Positions 1 through 5,981 of a DNA stretch of 5,981 nucleotides are shown piece after piece (the stretch's first letter is position 1; each line of letters starts with the position of its first letter). Origin of the DNA: Flavobacteriaceae bacterium (GTDB lineage: Bacteria; Bacteroidota; Bacteroidia; Flavobacteriales; Flavobacteriaceae); contig NZDM01000032.1 of the NCBI GenBank assembly GCA_002690085.1, positions 1 to 5,981 on the forward strand. Reading direction: 5' to 3'. The notes below the pieces were generated by a model that was not told the DNA's origin, made no database searches, and saw nothing but the letters and a program-made list of their open reading frames with translations. The translations under genes and the position numbers were made by a program.

Positions 1-180
1 ATTGTGCCTTTAAAAATTCAAAATACCGATCCTGCGTCTGGTGTATTGGTATCAGCCACAGAAAAGCGTGTTGCTAAAGATGGGACTGTTTGGGACAAAG
101 AGTTGATGGAACAATTCTATTTTAATGTGGATGGTAAAATTGAATATGTAGAACAATGGATTCGTGATAAAAAAAAGTAA
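1..180 (+). CDS. C-terminal end of a small protein, possibly NTF2-like/SnoaL family (5' truncated)
   Basis: Frame 1 is open from the window edge to a TAA stop at 178-180, giving the last 59 residues of a protein whose start lies outside the window. The fragment is polar and ends in a lysine-rich tail. Its pattern (TVWDKELMEQFYFNVDGKIEYV, then QWIRD) resembles the closing beta strands of NTF2-like/SnoaL proteins, where an aromatic strand is followed by a D-G-K-I turn and a final strand. That match is by eye over a short fragment, so the family is tentative, and no catalytic function can be read. Coding is supported by the uninterrupted frame, Flavobacteria-like codon use, and a strong terminator hairpin beginning about 12 bases after the stop. 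The gene converges on the minus-strand lipoprotein gene. Confidence 0.6.
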   Translation: MVPLKIQNTDPASGVLVSATEKRVAKDGTVWDKELMEQFYFNVDGKIEYVEQWIRDKKK

Positions 181-192
181 AACTTCATCCCA

Positions 193-234
193 AAACAATA
201 AAAAAGCGCTCTAAAGGGCGCTTTTTTATTGTTT
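193..234. terminator. Bidirectional intrinsic terminator between convergent genes
   Basis: A 19-bp uninterrupted stem (193-211 with 216-234, one G-T wobble at 210/217) closes on a TAAA loop. The core is GCGCTC/GGGCGC, flanked by six A on the left and six T on the right, so read from either strand the GC core is followed by a U-rich run. It lies 12 bases after the stop of the plus-strand fragment and 25 bases beyond the stop of the minus-strand lipoprotein gene, so it can end both transcripts. Confidence 0.9.
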
Positions 235-259
235 AAATTTAGTACTATAAATTACGATT

Positions 260-913
260 CTAATTCACTTTACGAGCAATCATAACGCCATTTGGACTAG
301 CACAATTACCTAAAAAGGGTTCTCCCCCCCATGAGTCAAAATTAAAACCCATTACATAAGGTTGATAACCGATTTTTGTTGATGACCAGTAGATGATATT
401 TTGATTGAAATTTCCAAAACCTAATGAATGTACATTACTGTAGATAGCAGCCATTGAATCCCTACTTGGAACGAACCAATCATTGAAGCCATTGAATTCT
501 AAATCGCTAACTATTTTAAAAACATATTCGTTATTACCATGTTCAAAACCATTGGAACTATTATCATTCAAATTCCCTTCAACAATCTGTTGAGTATTCA
601 AATCTCCTGAGCCAATTTCTATTGACGTATCAAGTTGAAAGATGTCTCCCCAAGCTACATTACCGATTTGAGAATAATCAGTAGCAACAATTAAACCTCC
701 ATCATTTTCATCAAAATGAAATATATAGCCCCCACCATAGTCCAGCCCATAAAGCGCCTCAGATCCAACATTGGCCACTATATCTGCTGGAACAACACCA
801 TTATTTAGGTTTTCTATAATGCCTAAATCTGCATTGTAAATTGTTGGATCTTTTTCATCAGTGCATGAAACAAAAGCTATAATTAGAGGGATTAAATAAA
901 TTAATTTTTTCAT
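260..913 (-). CDS. Predicted surface lipoprotein with a DUF1566/Lcl_C-like domain
   Basis: This is a 217-residue protein. Residues 1-16 form a typical lipoprotein signal (KK, then a hydrophobic core LIYLIPLIIAFVS), with the lipidated cysteine at residue 17. The following TDEKD is acidic, which in Bacteroidota can favour surface display. The rest resembles the DUF1566 (Lcl C-terminal) family: GGGYIFHFD at 60-68, a central IGSGDLNT at about 100-107, GFNDWFVPSRD at 142-152, YWSST at 175-179 and a closing GVMIARKV at 209-216, the usual order of motifs in these domains. The biochemical role of the family is unclear, and binding to a surface ligand is a guess. I chose the ATG at 911-913 because it starts the signal peptide directly. 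The frame is open to an ATG at 1019-1021 that overlaps the upstream stop as ATGA, which would add 36 residues and bury the lipobox. It is the last gene of the DUF1800-DUF1501 set, 104 bases after DUF1501 with no terminator visible between them. Confidence 0.82.
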   Translation of the reverse strand: MKKLIYLIPLIIAFVSCTDEKDPTIYNADLGIIENLNNGVVPADIVANVGSEALYGLDYGGGYIFHFDENDGGLIVATDYSQIGNVAWGDIFQLDTSIEIGSGDLNTQQIVEGNLNDNSSNGFEHGNNEYVFKIVSDLEFNGFNDWFVPSRDSMAAIYSNVHSLGFGNFNQNIIYWSSTKIGYQPYVMGFNFDSWGGEPFLGNCASPNGVMIARKVN

Positions 914-1017
914 TTGTATTATTTTTAGACAAGATAAAAAAATATGTAACACCACTAAAATTGAACAGCTATTGTTTGATGATTTTTTTGTTGTTGAAAA
1001 ATTACCCATCACTATTT

Positions 1018-2670
1018 TCATTGAATTGCTCCTCCCAAAAGTTTGAAACTTTGGGTTTTGTAGGCATTTTTAAGGATTAAAATATAAATCCCAGTGTTAA
1101 GGTTTGGAAGATCAACACGAGCGGTTCCATCAACAAAATTCAAATAACCCCTATGAATACTTTGCCCAAATTGATTCACTAGGACAAAAGAGGTGGATGA
1201 TTTAGAATTGGTTGATAAGCCTTTAATATTAAAATGAGTTTTAAAAGGATTTGGATATACCAACCAATCGTCCAAATCAGGATTTTCTATTCCCAAGTTT
1301 TGATTGTAACAACTCTCTGGAACAACATAGCTCGTCTTTAATAAATCTTGGATTTTTTGATCTGCAAAACTAGCGCTTGTCAAATTATCTATAAAAGCAC
1401 TGTTTATACTAGATGAGTCTGAACCAAGAAAATCCTGCATTAGTGTAGCCAAAGATTGTCTATAATCAAATTGAACTGTTTTAATCTGGTAATTATTATT
1501 TTGTGTAGCTTCACTAAAATCTACATTCACTCCAGAAATACCACTTTGTACAGGCTTCCCAAAAACAAAAACAGGAGCGACCTCTCCATGGTCTGTTCCA
1601 AAGCTACCATTCTCCTTGGCTTTTCTTCCAAACTCAGATATGGTAATTCCAACAACATCATCACCAACACTATCAGAATTCAAATCAGTCATAAAAGCCT
1701 CAACAGCAGTAGATAATTCATCCAACAAATCGAAATGTCTTCCCTGCAAATCACCAGCGCCCTGAACTTGGTTGTTGTGCGTATCAAAGCCTCCAATGCG
1801 TACAAGGTATACCTTAGTTTCAATCCCACCACGAATCAAACGCGCCACTGTTTTTAATTGGTCCGCTAAATCGTTGTCGGGATAATTCGATCCTGAAAAA
1901 TTACTACCATTATTAAAAGAATCAGAAATTGCTTGCGCATAAATGTTGGACACTGCATCGGTATCAACAATGTATTGAAGTTCGGTTCCATAATGCGAGT
2001 CTGGAAAATTTGTCGGATATTGTCCGGAAAGACCACTTAAAATAGAGTAAAAATTTTCTGAATCTTGTCCACTCAAGTTCATCGCTAAACCATGTTCATT
2101 TTCTCCATGGAAACCAAGTGATGTATTTGGTGACCCAATTTGAATTCCCACTGGAAAATTAGTAGGAAATAAATCACTATGGTGGTTTTCTAAAAAACGA
2201 CCCATCCAACCACTGCCTTGACCATTGTTCCAATTATTACCATCATTTCCAGTATTATAAATATCAATAGATGCGAAATGACTTTTATTCTGTGAAGGAT
2301 AGCCTACAGATTGAATAATGTGTAACTGATCCTGGTCAAACAAATTATACATGCCGGAAAATGCAGGATGAAAAGCAATATCTTGATTAGTTCCTTGAAT
2401 ACTTGAATCTATAGTATTAAGGTGAAGTGCATTGGAGGAGGGTACGTGGAGAGTAGGGCGCATTTGAACATAATCAGAATAAACATCTAAAGGAATCACC
2501 GTATTAAGACCATCATTTCCACCTGCCAACTCGATTAAAACAATTTTTCTGTTGGAAAAATCACAATTTGAAAAATTATTTAAAAATTTAAAAGATGTAT
2601 TCAGCTGTATTGGCAAAAGACCTGCTGCTGATGCCGTACTTGTAAGCTTAATAAATTTTCTTCTTTTCAT
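1018..2670 (-). CDS. DUF1501 protein with Tat-type signal and C-terminal T9SS type A sorting domain
   Basis: A 550-residue protein. The N-terminus MKRRKFIK followed by a mildly hydrophobic Ala/Ser/Leu stretch (9-22) fits a twin-arginine signal (RRxFIK). DUF1501 follows at about 40-440: ELAGGNDGLNT at 47-57, AFHPAF at 99-104, VGYPSQNKSHF at 122-132, GWMGRFL at 154-160, GGFDTHNN at 293-300, SEFGRKAKENGS at 345-356 and GTDHG at 358-362. DUF1501 is related to the alkaline phosphatase/sulfatase superfamily, where DTH and TDHG motifs supply metal ligands; D296, H298, D360 and H361 are the candidates here. The substrate is unknown. From about 469 to 550 lies a T9SS type A sorting domain starting with VYPNPF (471-476) and containing the NQFGQ turn and LNTGIYIL strand, so the mature protein is probably secreted or surface-attached. 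It begins 11 bases after the DUF1800 stop, indicating one operon. The family assignment is firm; the activity is not known. Confidence 0.93.
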   Translation of the reverse strand: MKRRKFIKLTSTASAAGLLPIQLNTSFKFLNNFSNCDFSNRKIVLIELAGGNDGLNTVIPLDVYSDYVQMRPTLHVPSSNALHLNTIDSSIQGTNQDIAFHPAFSGMYNLFDQDQLHIIQSVGYPSQNKSHFASIDIYNTGNDGNNWNNGQGSGWMGRFLENHHSDLFPTNFPVGIQIGSPNTSLGFHGENEHGLAMNLSGQDSENFYSILSGLSGQYPTNFPDSHYGTELQYIVDTDAVSNIYAQAISDSFNNGSNFSGSNYPDNDLADQLKTVARLIRGGIETKVYLVRIGGFDTHNNQVQGAGDLQGRHFDLLDELSTAVEAFMTDLNSDSVGDDVVGITISEFGRKAKENGSFGTDHGEVAPVFVFGKPVQSGISGVNVDFSEATQNNNYQIKTVQFDYRQSLATLMQDFLGSDSSSINSAFIDNLTSASFADQKIQDLLKTSYVVPESCYNQNLGIENPDLDDWLVYPNPFKTHFNIKGLSTNSKSSTSFVLVNQFGQSIHRGYLNFVDGTARVDLPNLNTGIYILILKNAYKTQSFKLLGGAIQ

Positions 2671-2681
2671 CTAGAATCTTT

Positions 2682-4397
2682 TTACATCAATTGAAATTCT
2701 GGTGCATTAATCAACTTTGTGAACAAGGCGTCTAAACGTGTCTTGACTTGAACAGTATTTCCATTTTGCACATATTCGGCCCAAGCACCCGCCCAGTAAC
2801 CAGGGTCTAAGTCATTAAGAGATTGAATAAAATAATCTAATCGAGATTGTGTGATACTTTCACAGAAAAGCAATTCTACAAGCTCAGAAACTAATACAGT
2901 TGAGTCATAAGGATTGGTAATATTATTTGGATTCGAAATAAAATCAATAGAATTAAATTGAACTTTAATATTTTGATAGTAATTAACTCCATTTGAGTTT
3001 GTTTGAACACCTAAAATTTGATTTTTCCCGGTAATAAGTGATTCAATTGTTTTGTAACGTGCTACTATAGTATTAGAACTAAACCAGCTGCGGTCATAAT
3101 CGGGTCCTTGATAATCTGCAGGATATCCTGCCACGGTTTCTGGTGAAAATATATTCATCCCTGATCCAGGGAAAAAAGTTTTATGACAAAATTGCCAATA
3201 AAAGTGATAAAAGTCAAGTTGGTCTGCTGACCAATTGCTTGGTGGATTTGAACTTGATGCTTCAGGGTTTGGAAGAGGCATATCAATTAATGATATGAGC
3301 TCGCTAATAAATTGTAATGGTGGTTTAATAATACCTCCGACAATTTCATTGGATGCATCAGTATTATCTTCATCAAAAAAATGTTGTGATTGCAATAAAG
3401 TTTGAACAGTAGAAAGGAGATTGAAATTTGAATTTATAAGATGAATCGATAGTGGATATATAATTTGATTTTCAACATCACTATCCCACTCTCTTCTAAC
3501 AAAAAATCTATAAAGTTTGCGACAATATGCTTTAGCAGTTTCTGGAATTCCAAAAACCATATCAACAAATTCATTTAATTCATTTACTACAGCACTTTGA
3601 CTTGTACCGCCACTAATTGTTGTGTTATTAAAAGCACTGCTGAATGTTTTCGAATTAATATCATGTTGAGATACGTTCACGTATCCAAATGGGATACCTG
3701 TATCTGGATCAATCGTATCTCTTAAAGGTTTTACTTTAATACCTGAAAATATTTTTGCAGCTTGCTGAATGTCTTGTTCAGTGTAATTGGTGTAATTACC
3801 CTCTGCTATTTGTGGCCCTTTTTGAATGGTGAATAATTCCAAAAATTCTCGTGCATAGTTCTCATTTGGATTATTTTTATTATTTGTTGTATTGTCTAAA
3901 TAATACAACATAGCATTATCGAATGTTATTTTTTTAGCCAAATCTTTTATACTACCGTAGGCATAAAAATCTAAAAGCCTTAGATAATCATAAAAATATG
4001 ATGATTTTCCTGCTCCATTATCTTTGGATACAGTAAAACAAGTGTGGAGAAAAAAAACTAGCTTATGCTTTAATTTATTTTGTTGCATCATATTGTACCA
4101 CCACCAACCGCTTACAATGCCTCTTTTTTTATTTTGTCCGTATGGATATGAAGAAGGTGGGTTTCCATTATGAATCCAAAAACCATCAACTAAACCATTC
4201 TGACTATTCGTTGTTGTGTCATATGGGTCCATCCAAGGGGTAGTAGCATCTAAGGATAACTCAGAAACAGCTTGGGCAGGTGTTAAAGTAGCAAAATAAT
4301 TCAATGTCGATTTAGAATAATGAAAACAAGCACGTCTTAAAAGGTGCTTGGCTTTTCGAAAGCCTAAAACAGATGTGGATGGACTTAATGATGGCAT
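2682..4397 (-). CDS. DUF1800 domain protein
   Basis: A 571-residue protein spanning the DUF1800 family. Visible hallmarks, in order: KAKHLLRRACF near the start (15-25), LTPAQAVSEL (38-47), the helix KHKLVFFLHTCFTVS (110-124), the signature NENYAREFLELFTIQKG (178-194), FSGI (217-220), a histidine-aspartate pair in SQHDIN (243-248), AYCRKLYRFFVRREW (290-304), KPPLQFISEL (358-367) and a C-terminal NAPEFQLM (564-571). The family has no established reaction, but it is nearly always encoded beside DUF1501, as here, with 11 bases between the genes. The start at 4395-4397 gives MPSLSPSTSVLGFRKAKH, matching the usual short lead-in to the domain. No Sec, Tat or lipoprotein signal is present, although its partner clearly has one. 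Upstream, TAGATTTA (4427-4434, minus) is one base off the Bacteroidota -7 box, but no -33 TTTG stands at the right distance, so the promoter is unresolved. Confidence 0.92.
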   Translation of the reverse strand: MPSLSPSTSVLGFRKAKHLLRRACFHYSKSTLNYFATLTPAQAVSELSLDATTPWMDPYDTTTNSQNGLVDGFWIHNGNPPSSYPYGQNKKRGIVSGWWWYNMMQQNKLKHKLVFFLHTCFTVSKDNGAGKSSYFYDYLRLLDFYAYGSIKDLAKKITFDNAMLYYLDNTTNNKNNPNENYAREFLELFTIQKGPQIAEGNYTNYTEQDIQQAAKIFSGIKVKPLRDTIDPDTGIPFGYVNVSQHDINSKTFSSAFNNTTISGGTSQSAVVNELNEFVDMVFGIPETAKAYCRKLYRFFVRREWDSDVENQIIYPLSIHLINSNFNLLSTVQTLLQSQHFFDEDNTDASNEIVGGIIKPPLQFISELISLIDMPLPNPEASSSNPPSNWSADQLDFYHFYWQFCHKTFFPGSGMNIFSPETVAGYPADYQGPDYDRSWFSSNTIVARYKTIESLITGKNQILGVQTNSNGVNYYQNIKVQFNSIDFISNPNNITNPYDSTVLVSELVELLFCESITQSRLDYFIQSLNDLDPGYWAGAWAEYVQNGNTVQVKTRLDALFTKLINAPEFQLM

Positions 4398-4472
4398 GTG
4401 TTTGTATTCATTATTTTAATCTATTGTAAATCTAATAATTTTTAAATTAAATACATGATTAATATTTTTTTA

Positions 4473-4515
4473 TTCAAATCAAACAAAAGAATAAAAAGGC
4501 AGTATTTGATTTGAA
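4473..4515. repeat. Perfect 11-bp inverted repeat upstream of the DUF1800 gene
   Basis: The arms TTCAAATCAAA (4473-4483) and TTTGATTTGAA (4505-4515) are exact reverse complements separated by 21 bases. The centre lies about 97 bases upstream of the DUF1800 start and about 53 bases beyond the tRNA terminator. Neither strand has a T run after the second arm and the arms are AT-rich, so it is not an intrinsic terminator. The arm centres are 32 bases apart, about three helical turns, so it could be a paired binding site for a regulator. It could also be chance in AT-rich DNA. Nothing else is recognised between 4398 and 4546. Confidence 0.5.
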
Positions 4516-4546
4516 CTAGAACCACAAAGAAACTTCCAAAAACAAA

Positions 4547-4573
4547 ATAACCCTCTAAATATTAGAGGGTTAT
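4547..4573 (-). terminator. Intrinsic terminator of the tRNA cluster
   Basis: A 12-bp perfect stem (4547-4558 with 4562-4573) with a three-base loop contains the core CCCTCT/AGAGGG. On the minus strand the stem is followed by TTTTGTTTTT, a suitable U-rich tail. It begins 3 bases after the 3' end of tRNA-Arg, so it should end the Ser-Pro-Pro-Arg transcript and shield the DUF1800 operon from read-through. Confidence 0.88.
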
Positions 4574-4576
4574 ATG

Positions 4577-4650
<74 letters not shown>

Positions 4651-4670
4651 ATTAAAAGACGTCGTCTTGG

Positions 4671-4745
4671 TCGGGGTGGCAGGATTCGAACCTGCGACCT
4701 CCGCGTCCCAAACGCGGCGCGATAACCGGGCTACGCTACACCCCG
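4671..4745 (-). tRNA. tRNA-Pro (anticodon TGG), copy 1
   Basis: A complete 75-nt cloverleaf. The acceptor strands CGGGGTG/CACCCCG pair perfectly and include the C1-G72 pair typical of bacterial tRNA-Pro. The anticodon stem is CCGCG/CGCGG with loop TTTGGGA (anticodon TGG), and the T arm is GCAGG-TTCGAAT-CCTGC. The discriminator is A. The three following bases on the minus strand are CCA (4668-4670), unlike the other tRNAs here. The sequence is identical to the copy at 4775-4849. Confidence 0.97.
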
Positions 4746-4774
4746 AATTTGGTTATCCTAAAAAACAACTACAG

Positions 4775-4849
4775 TCGGGGTGGCAGGATTCGAACCTGCG
4801 ACCTCCGCGTCCCAAACGCGGCGCGATAACCGGGCTACGCTACACCCCG
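4775..4849 (-). tRNA. tRNA-Pro (anticodon TGG), copy 2
   Basis: It is identical over all 75 bases to the tRNA-Pro at 4671-4745 and is offset by 104 bases. It has the same acceptor pairing, TGG anticodon and A discriminator, but is followed by CTG rather than CCA. The 29-base spacer between the copies (4746-4774) does not repeat beyond 4850, so the duplicated block is essentially the tRNA itself. Confidence 0.97.
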
Positions 4850-4868
4850 TATTGTTGTTTATTAGCTG

Positions 4869-4952
4869 CGGAGAGACCGGGATTCGAACCCGGGCAACAC
4901 TTGCGCGTTGACAGATTAGCAATCTGCTCCATTACCACTCTGGCACCTCTCC
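4869..4952 (-). tRNA. tRNA-Ser (anticodon GCT)
   Basis: An 84-nt class II tRNA. The acceptor strands GGAGAGG/TCTCTCC pair with one G-T. The anticodon stem is CAGAT/ATCTG with loop TGCTA framed by T and A (anticodon GCT, reading AGC/AGT). The long variable arm is a six-pair hairpin, CAACGC-GCAA-GTGTTG, and the T arm is CCGGG-TTCGAAT-CCCGG. The discriminator is G, as expected for serine tRNAs. No CCA is encoded (CAG follows). It is the first gene of the four-tRNA transcript, about 38 bases downstream of the -7 box. Confidence 0.97.
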
Positions 4953-4989
4953 TAATTTATAATGAACTTATGCAATAAAATTGCGGATG

Positions 4990-5021
4990 CAAATGTACCT
5001 TTTCATTGGGAAGAACGCAAA
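4990..5021 (-). promoter_or_regulatory. Bacteroidota-type housekeeping promoter for the tRNA cluster
   Basis: On the minus strand TTTG (5018-5021) is followed by 20 bases and then TACATTTG (4990-4997). This matches the Bacteroidota sigma-ABfr consensus (-33 TTTG, -7 TAnnTTTG) at every defined base and at a usual spacing. Transcription would start near 4983, giving a leader of about 30 nt before tRNA-Ser. The promoter lies just after the stop of the HD phosphodiesterase gene, so the tRNAs need not rely on read-through. Confidence 0.8.
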
Positions 5022-5054
5022 CAATTTATTTAATTTTTTAATTCCTAAATGTCT

Positions 5055-5981
5055 TCATTCAGGATATTCTATACGAAGGTGGTACATGTTTGCCAACTTG
5101 TGCTTTAAAACTTTTTTTATGGACTCAATTTCTTTGAAGGTAATGTTAGCATTTAAAAATTGATTGGCATCCATTTGAATGCCTATAATAGCATCTACAA
5201 ACGAATTAATTTTTGTAGATGTTGGGTCTTTTAAACTCTTAGAAGCGGCCTCCACACTGTCGCACATCATTAAAATAGCTGTTTCTTTACTAAAAGGTTT
5301 GGGACCATTATATTTGAAACCTGAGGAATCAAATTCTGAATTTAATTCCATTTGTTTATTGTAAAAATAACGCACCGTACTAGTACCATGGTGGGTTCTT
5401 ATAAACTCTACCACACGGTCTGGCAAATTATTTTTCTTAGCGATTTCAATGCCGTTAATCACATGATCTATTATAATTTTGGCACTTTCTTTTGGTGATA
5501 ATTCGTCGTGTGGGTTGGTTCCTGTAGATTGATTTTCAGTAAAATAAGTAGGGTTGGCCATTTTACCGATGTCGTGATACAAAGCACCAACACGAATCAA
5601 CATCGCATTGGCCCCTATTTCATTGGCACACGCCTCTGATAAATTTGCTACATTTAGGGAATGATGAAAAGTACCAGGCGCTTTGTCGGACAATTCTTTT
5701 AGTAGGGGCGTATTGGTGTCTGAAAGTTCCAATAGAGAAACATCAGAAACCAAACTAAAAAGTTTTTCATATGCATAAATAAGGGGCTGAACAAAAAGAG
5801 TCGCCAAACCACAAAGCACAAAGAGTAAAAAGTTTTCCCATTTAAGGCCATCAATATTACCTTCATGTATGACATAGAAAGCAAAATAAGCAATGATATA
5901 TATAAGGGTAATTTGCCCAACTGAAATAAATAAATTAGCTCTTTTGTAGAGCTCAGAAACCGTCAAAATCGTAACAATTCC
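5055..5981 (-). CDS. 7TM-HD family membrane phosphodiesterase (PgpH-like, probable c-di-AMP hydrolase), C-terminal part
   Basis: The frame runs to the window edge with no stop, leaving the last 308 residues. A TTG at 5964-5966 is an internal codon, not the start. Numbered from the first visible residue, two membrane segments (about 17-38 and 48-75) are followed by a cytoplasmic HD domain with the full ligand pattern: HHS (106-108), HDIGK (136-140), IIIDHVING (168-176), THHG (196-199) and MCDSVEA (239-245). It ends in RIEYPE, typical of this family. Known members such as Listeria PgpH hydrolyse cyclic di-AMP to pApA using a two-metal HD site, with an extracellular 7TMR-HDED domain and seven membrane helices ahead of the HD domain. 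Those parts lie outside the window. All metal-ligand positions I can identify are intact. The tRNA cluster follows in the same direction, 102 bases downstream, with no clear terminator between. Confidence 0.93.
   Translation of the reverse strand, partial: GIVTILTVSELYKRANLFISVGQITLIYIIAYFAFYVIHEGNIDGLKWENFLLFVLCGLATLFVQPLIYAYEKLFSLVSDVSLLELSDTNTPLLKELSDKAPGTFHHSLNVANLSEACANEIGANAMLIRVGALYHDIGKMANPTYFTENQSTGTNPHDELSPKESAKIIIDHVINGIEIAKKNNLPDRVVEFIRTHHGTSTVRYFYNKQMELNSEFDSSGFKYNGPKPFSKETAILMMCDSVEAASKSLKDPTSTKINSFVDAIIGIQMDANQFLNANITFKEIESIKKVLKHKLANMYHLRIEYPE

Noticed and set aside
1034..1054. Palindromic AAAGTTTGAAACTTT flanked by CCC/GGG near the DUF1501 end, considered as a terminator
   Set aside because: The stem is inside the coding sequence for the sorting domain, has a bulge and almost no loop, and is not followed by a U run in the direction of transcription.
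1456..1716. Plus-strand open frame of 86 codons inside the DUF1501 gene
   Set aside because: It lies wholly antisense to conserved DUF1501 motifs, has no family resemblance and has no promoter in front of it.
4656..4668. Small palindrome AAGACG-T-CGTCTT between tRNA-Pro copy 1 and tRNA-Arg
   Set aside because: It can form only about five pairs with a minimal loop. It may help tRNA processing, but nothing in the sequence shows that.
4981..5364. Two short plus-strand frames (60 and 61 codons) at the end of the HD phosphodiesterase gene
   Set aside because: Both overlap the antisense of the intact HD domain or the tRNA promoter and show no protein-like pattern.
5699..5920. Minus-strand 73-codon frame within the phosphodiesterase gene
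   Set aside because: It is an out-of-frame shadow of the membrane segments; the real frame carries the HD motifs.

Overview
The window looks like chromosomal DNA from a member of the Bacteroidota, most likely class Flavobacteriia. The evidence is AT-rich coding sequence, a protein with a C-terminal type IX secretion (T9SS) sorting domain, a lipoprotein with an acidic residue shortly after the lipobox cysteine, weak or absent Shine-Dalgarno sequences, and one promoter that matches the Bacteroidota -33/-7 consensus (TTTG, 20 bases, TAnnTTTG) exactly. No mobile element, CRISPR array or phage gene is visible.

Layout from left to right: the 3' end of a small plus-strand gene (1-180), probably an NTF2-like/SnoaL-type protein; a long perfect hairpin (193-234) that can terminate transcription from both sides; and a minus-strand gene set read right to left. 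That set is a DUF1800 protein (2682-4397), a DUF1501 protein with a twin-arginine signal and a T9SS sorting domain (1018-2670), and a DUF1566/Lcl_C-type lipoprotein (260-913). Next comes an intergenic stretch with an 11-bp inverted repeat (4473-4515), then a minus-strand tRNA cluster read Ser(GCT), Pro(TGG), Pro(TGG), Arg(TCT), with a promoter at 4990-5021 and a terminator at 4547-4573. At the right edge is the C-terminal half of a membrane-bound HD-domain phosphodiesterase of the 7TM-HD/PgpH type (5055-5981).

The DUF1800-DUF1501 pair is a widespread but functionally uncharacterised gene couple. DUF1501 has the signature of the alkaline-phosphatase/sulfatase superfamily. Here the DUF1501 partner appears to be exported by Tat and then sent to the cell surface by T9SS, while DUF1800 shows no signal peptide of its own. 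One testable idea is that the two fold as a complex in the cytoplasm and leave together through Tat, with the downstream lipoprotein acting at the same envelope location. This is inference; the pair itself is known, and only the targeting arrangement and the third gene are possibly noteworthy. The tRNA cluster and the HD phosphodiesterase are ordinary housekeeping neighbours.
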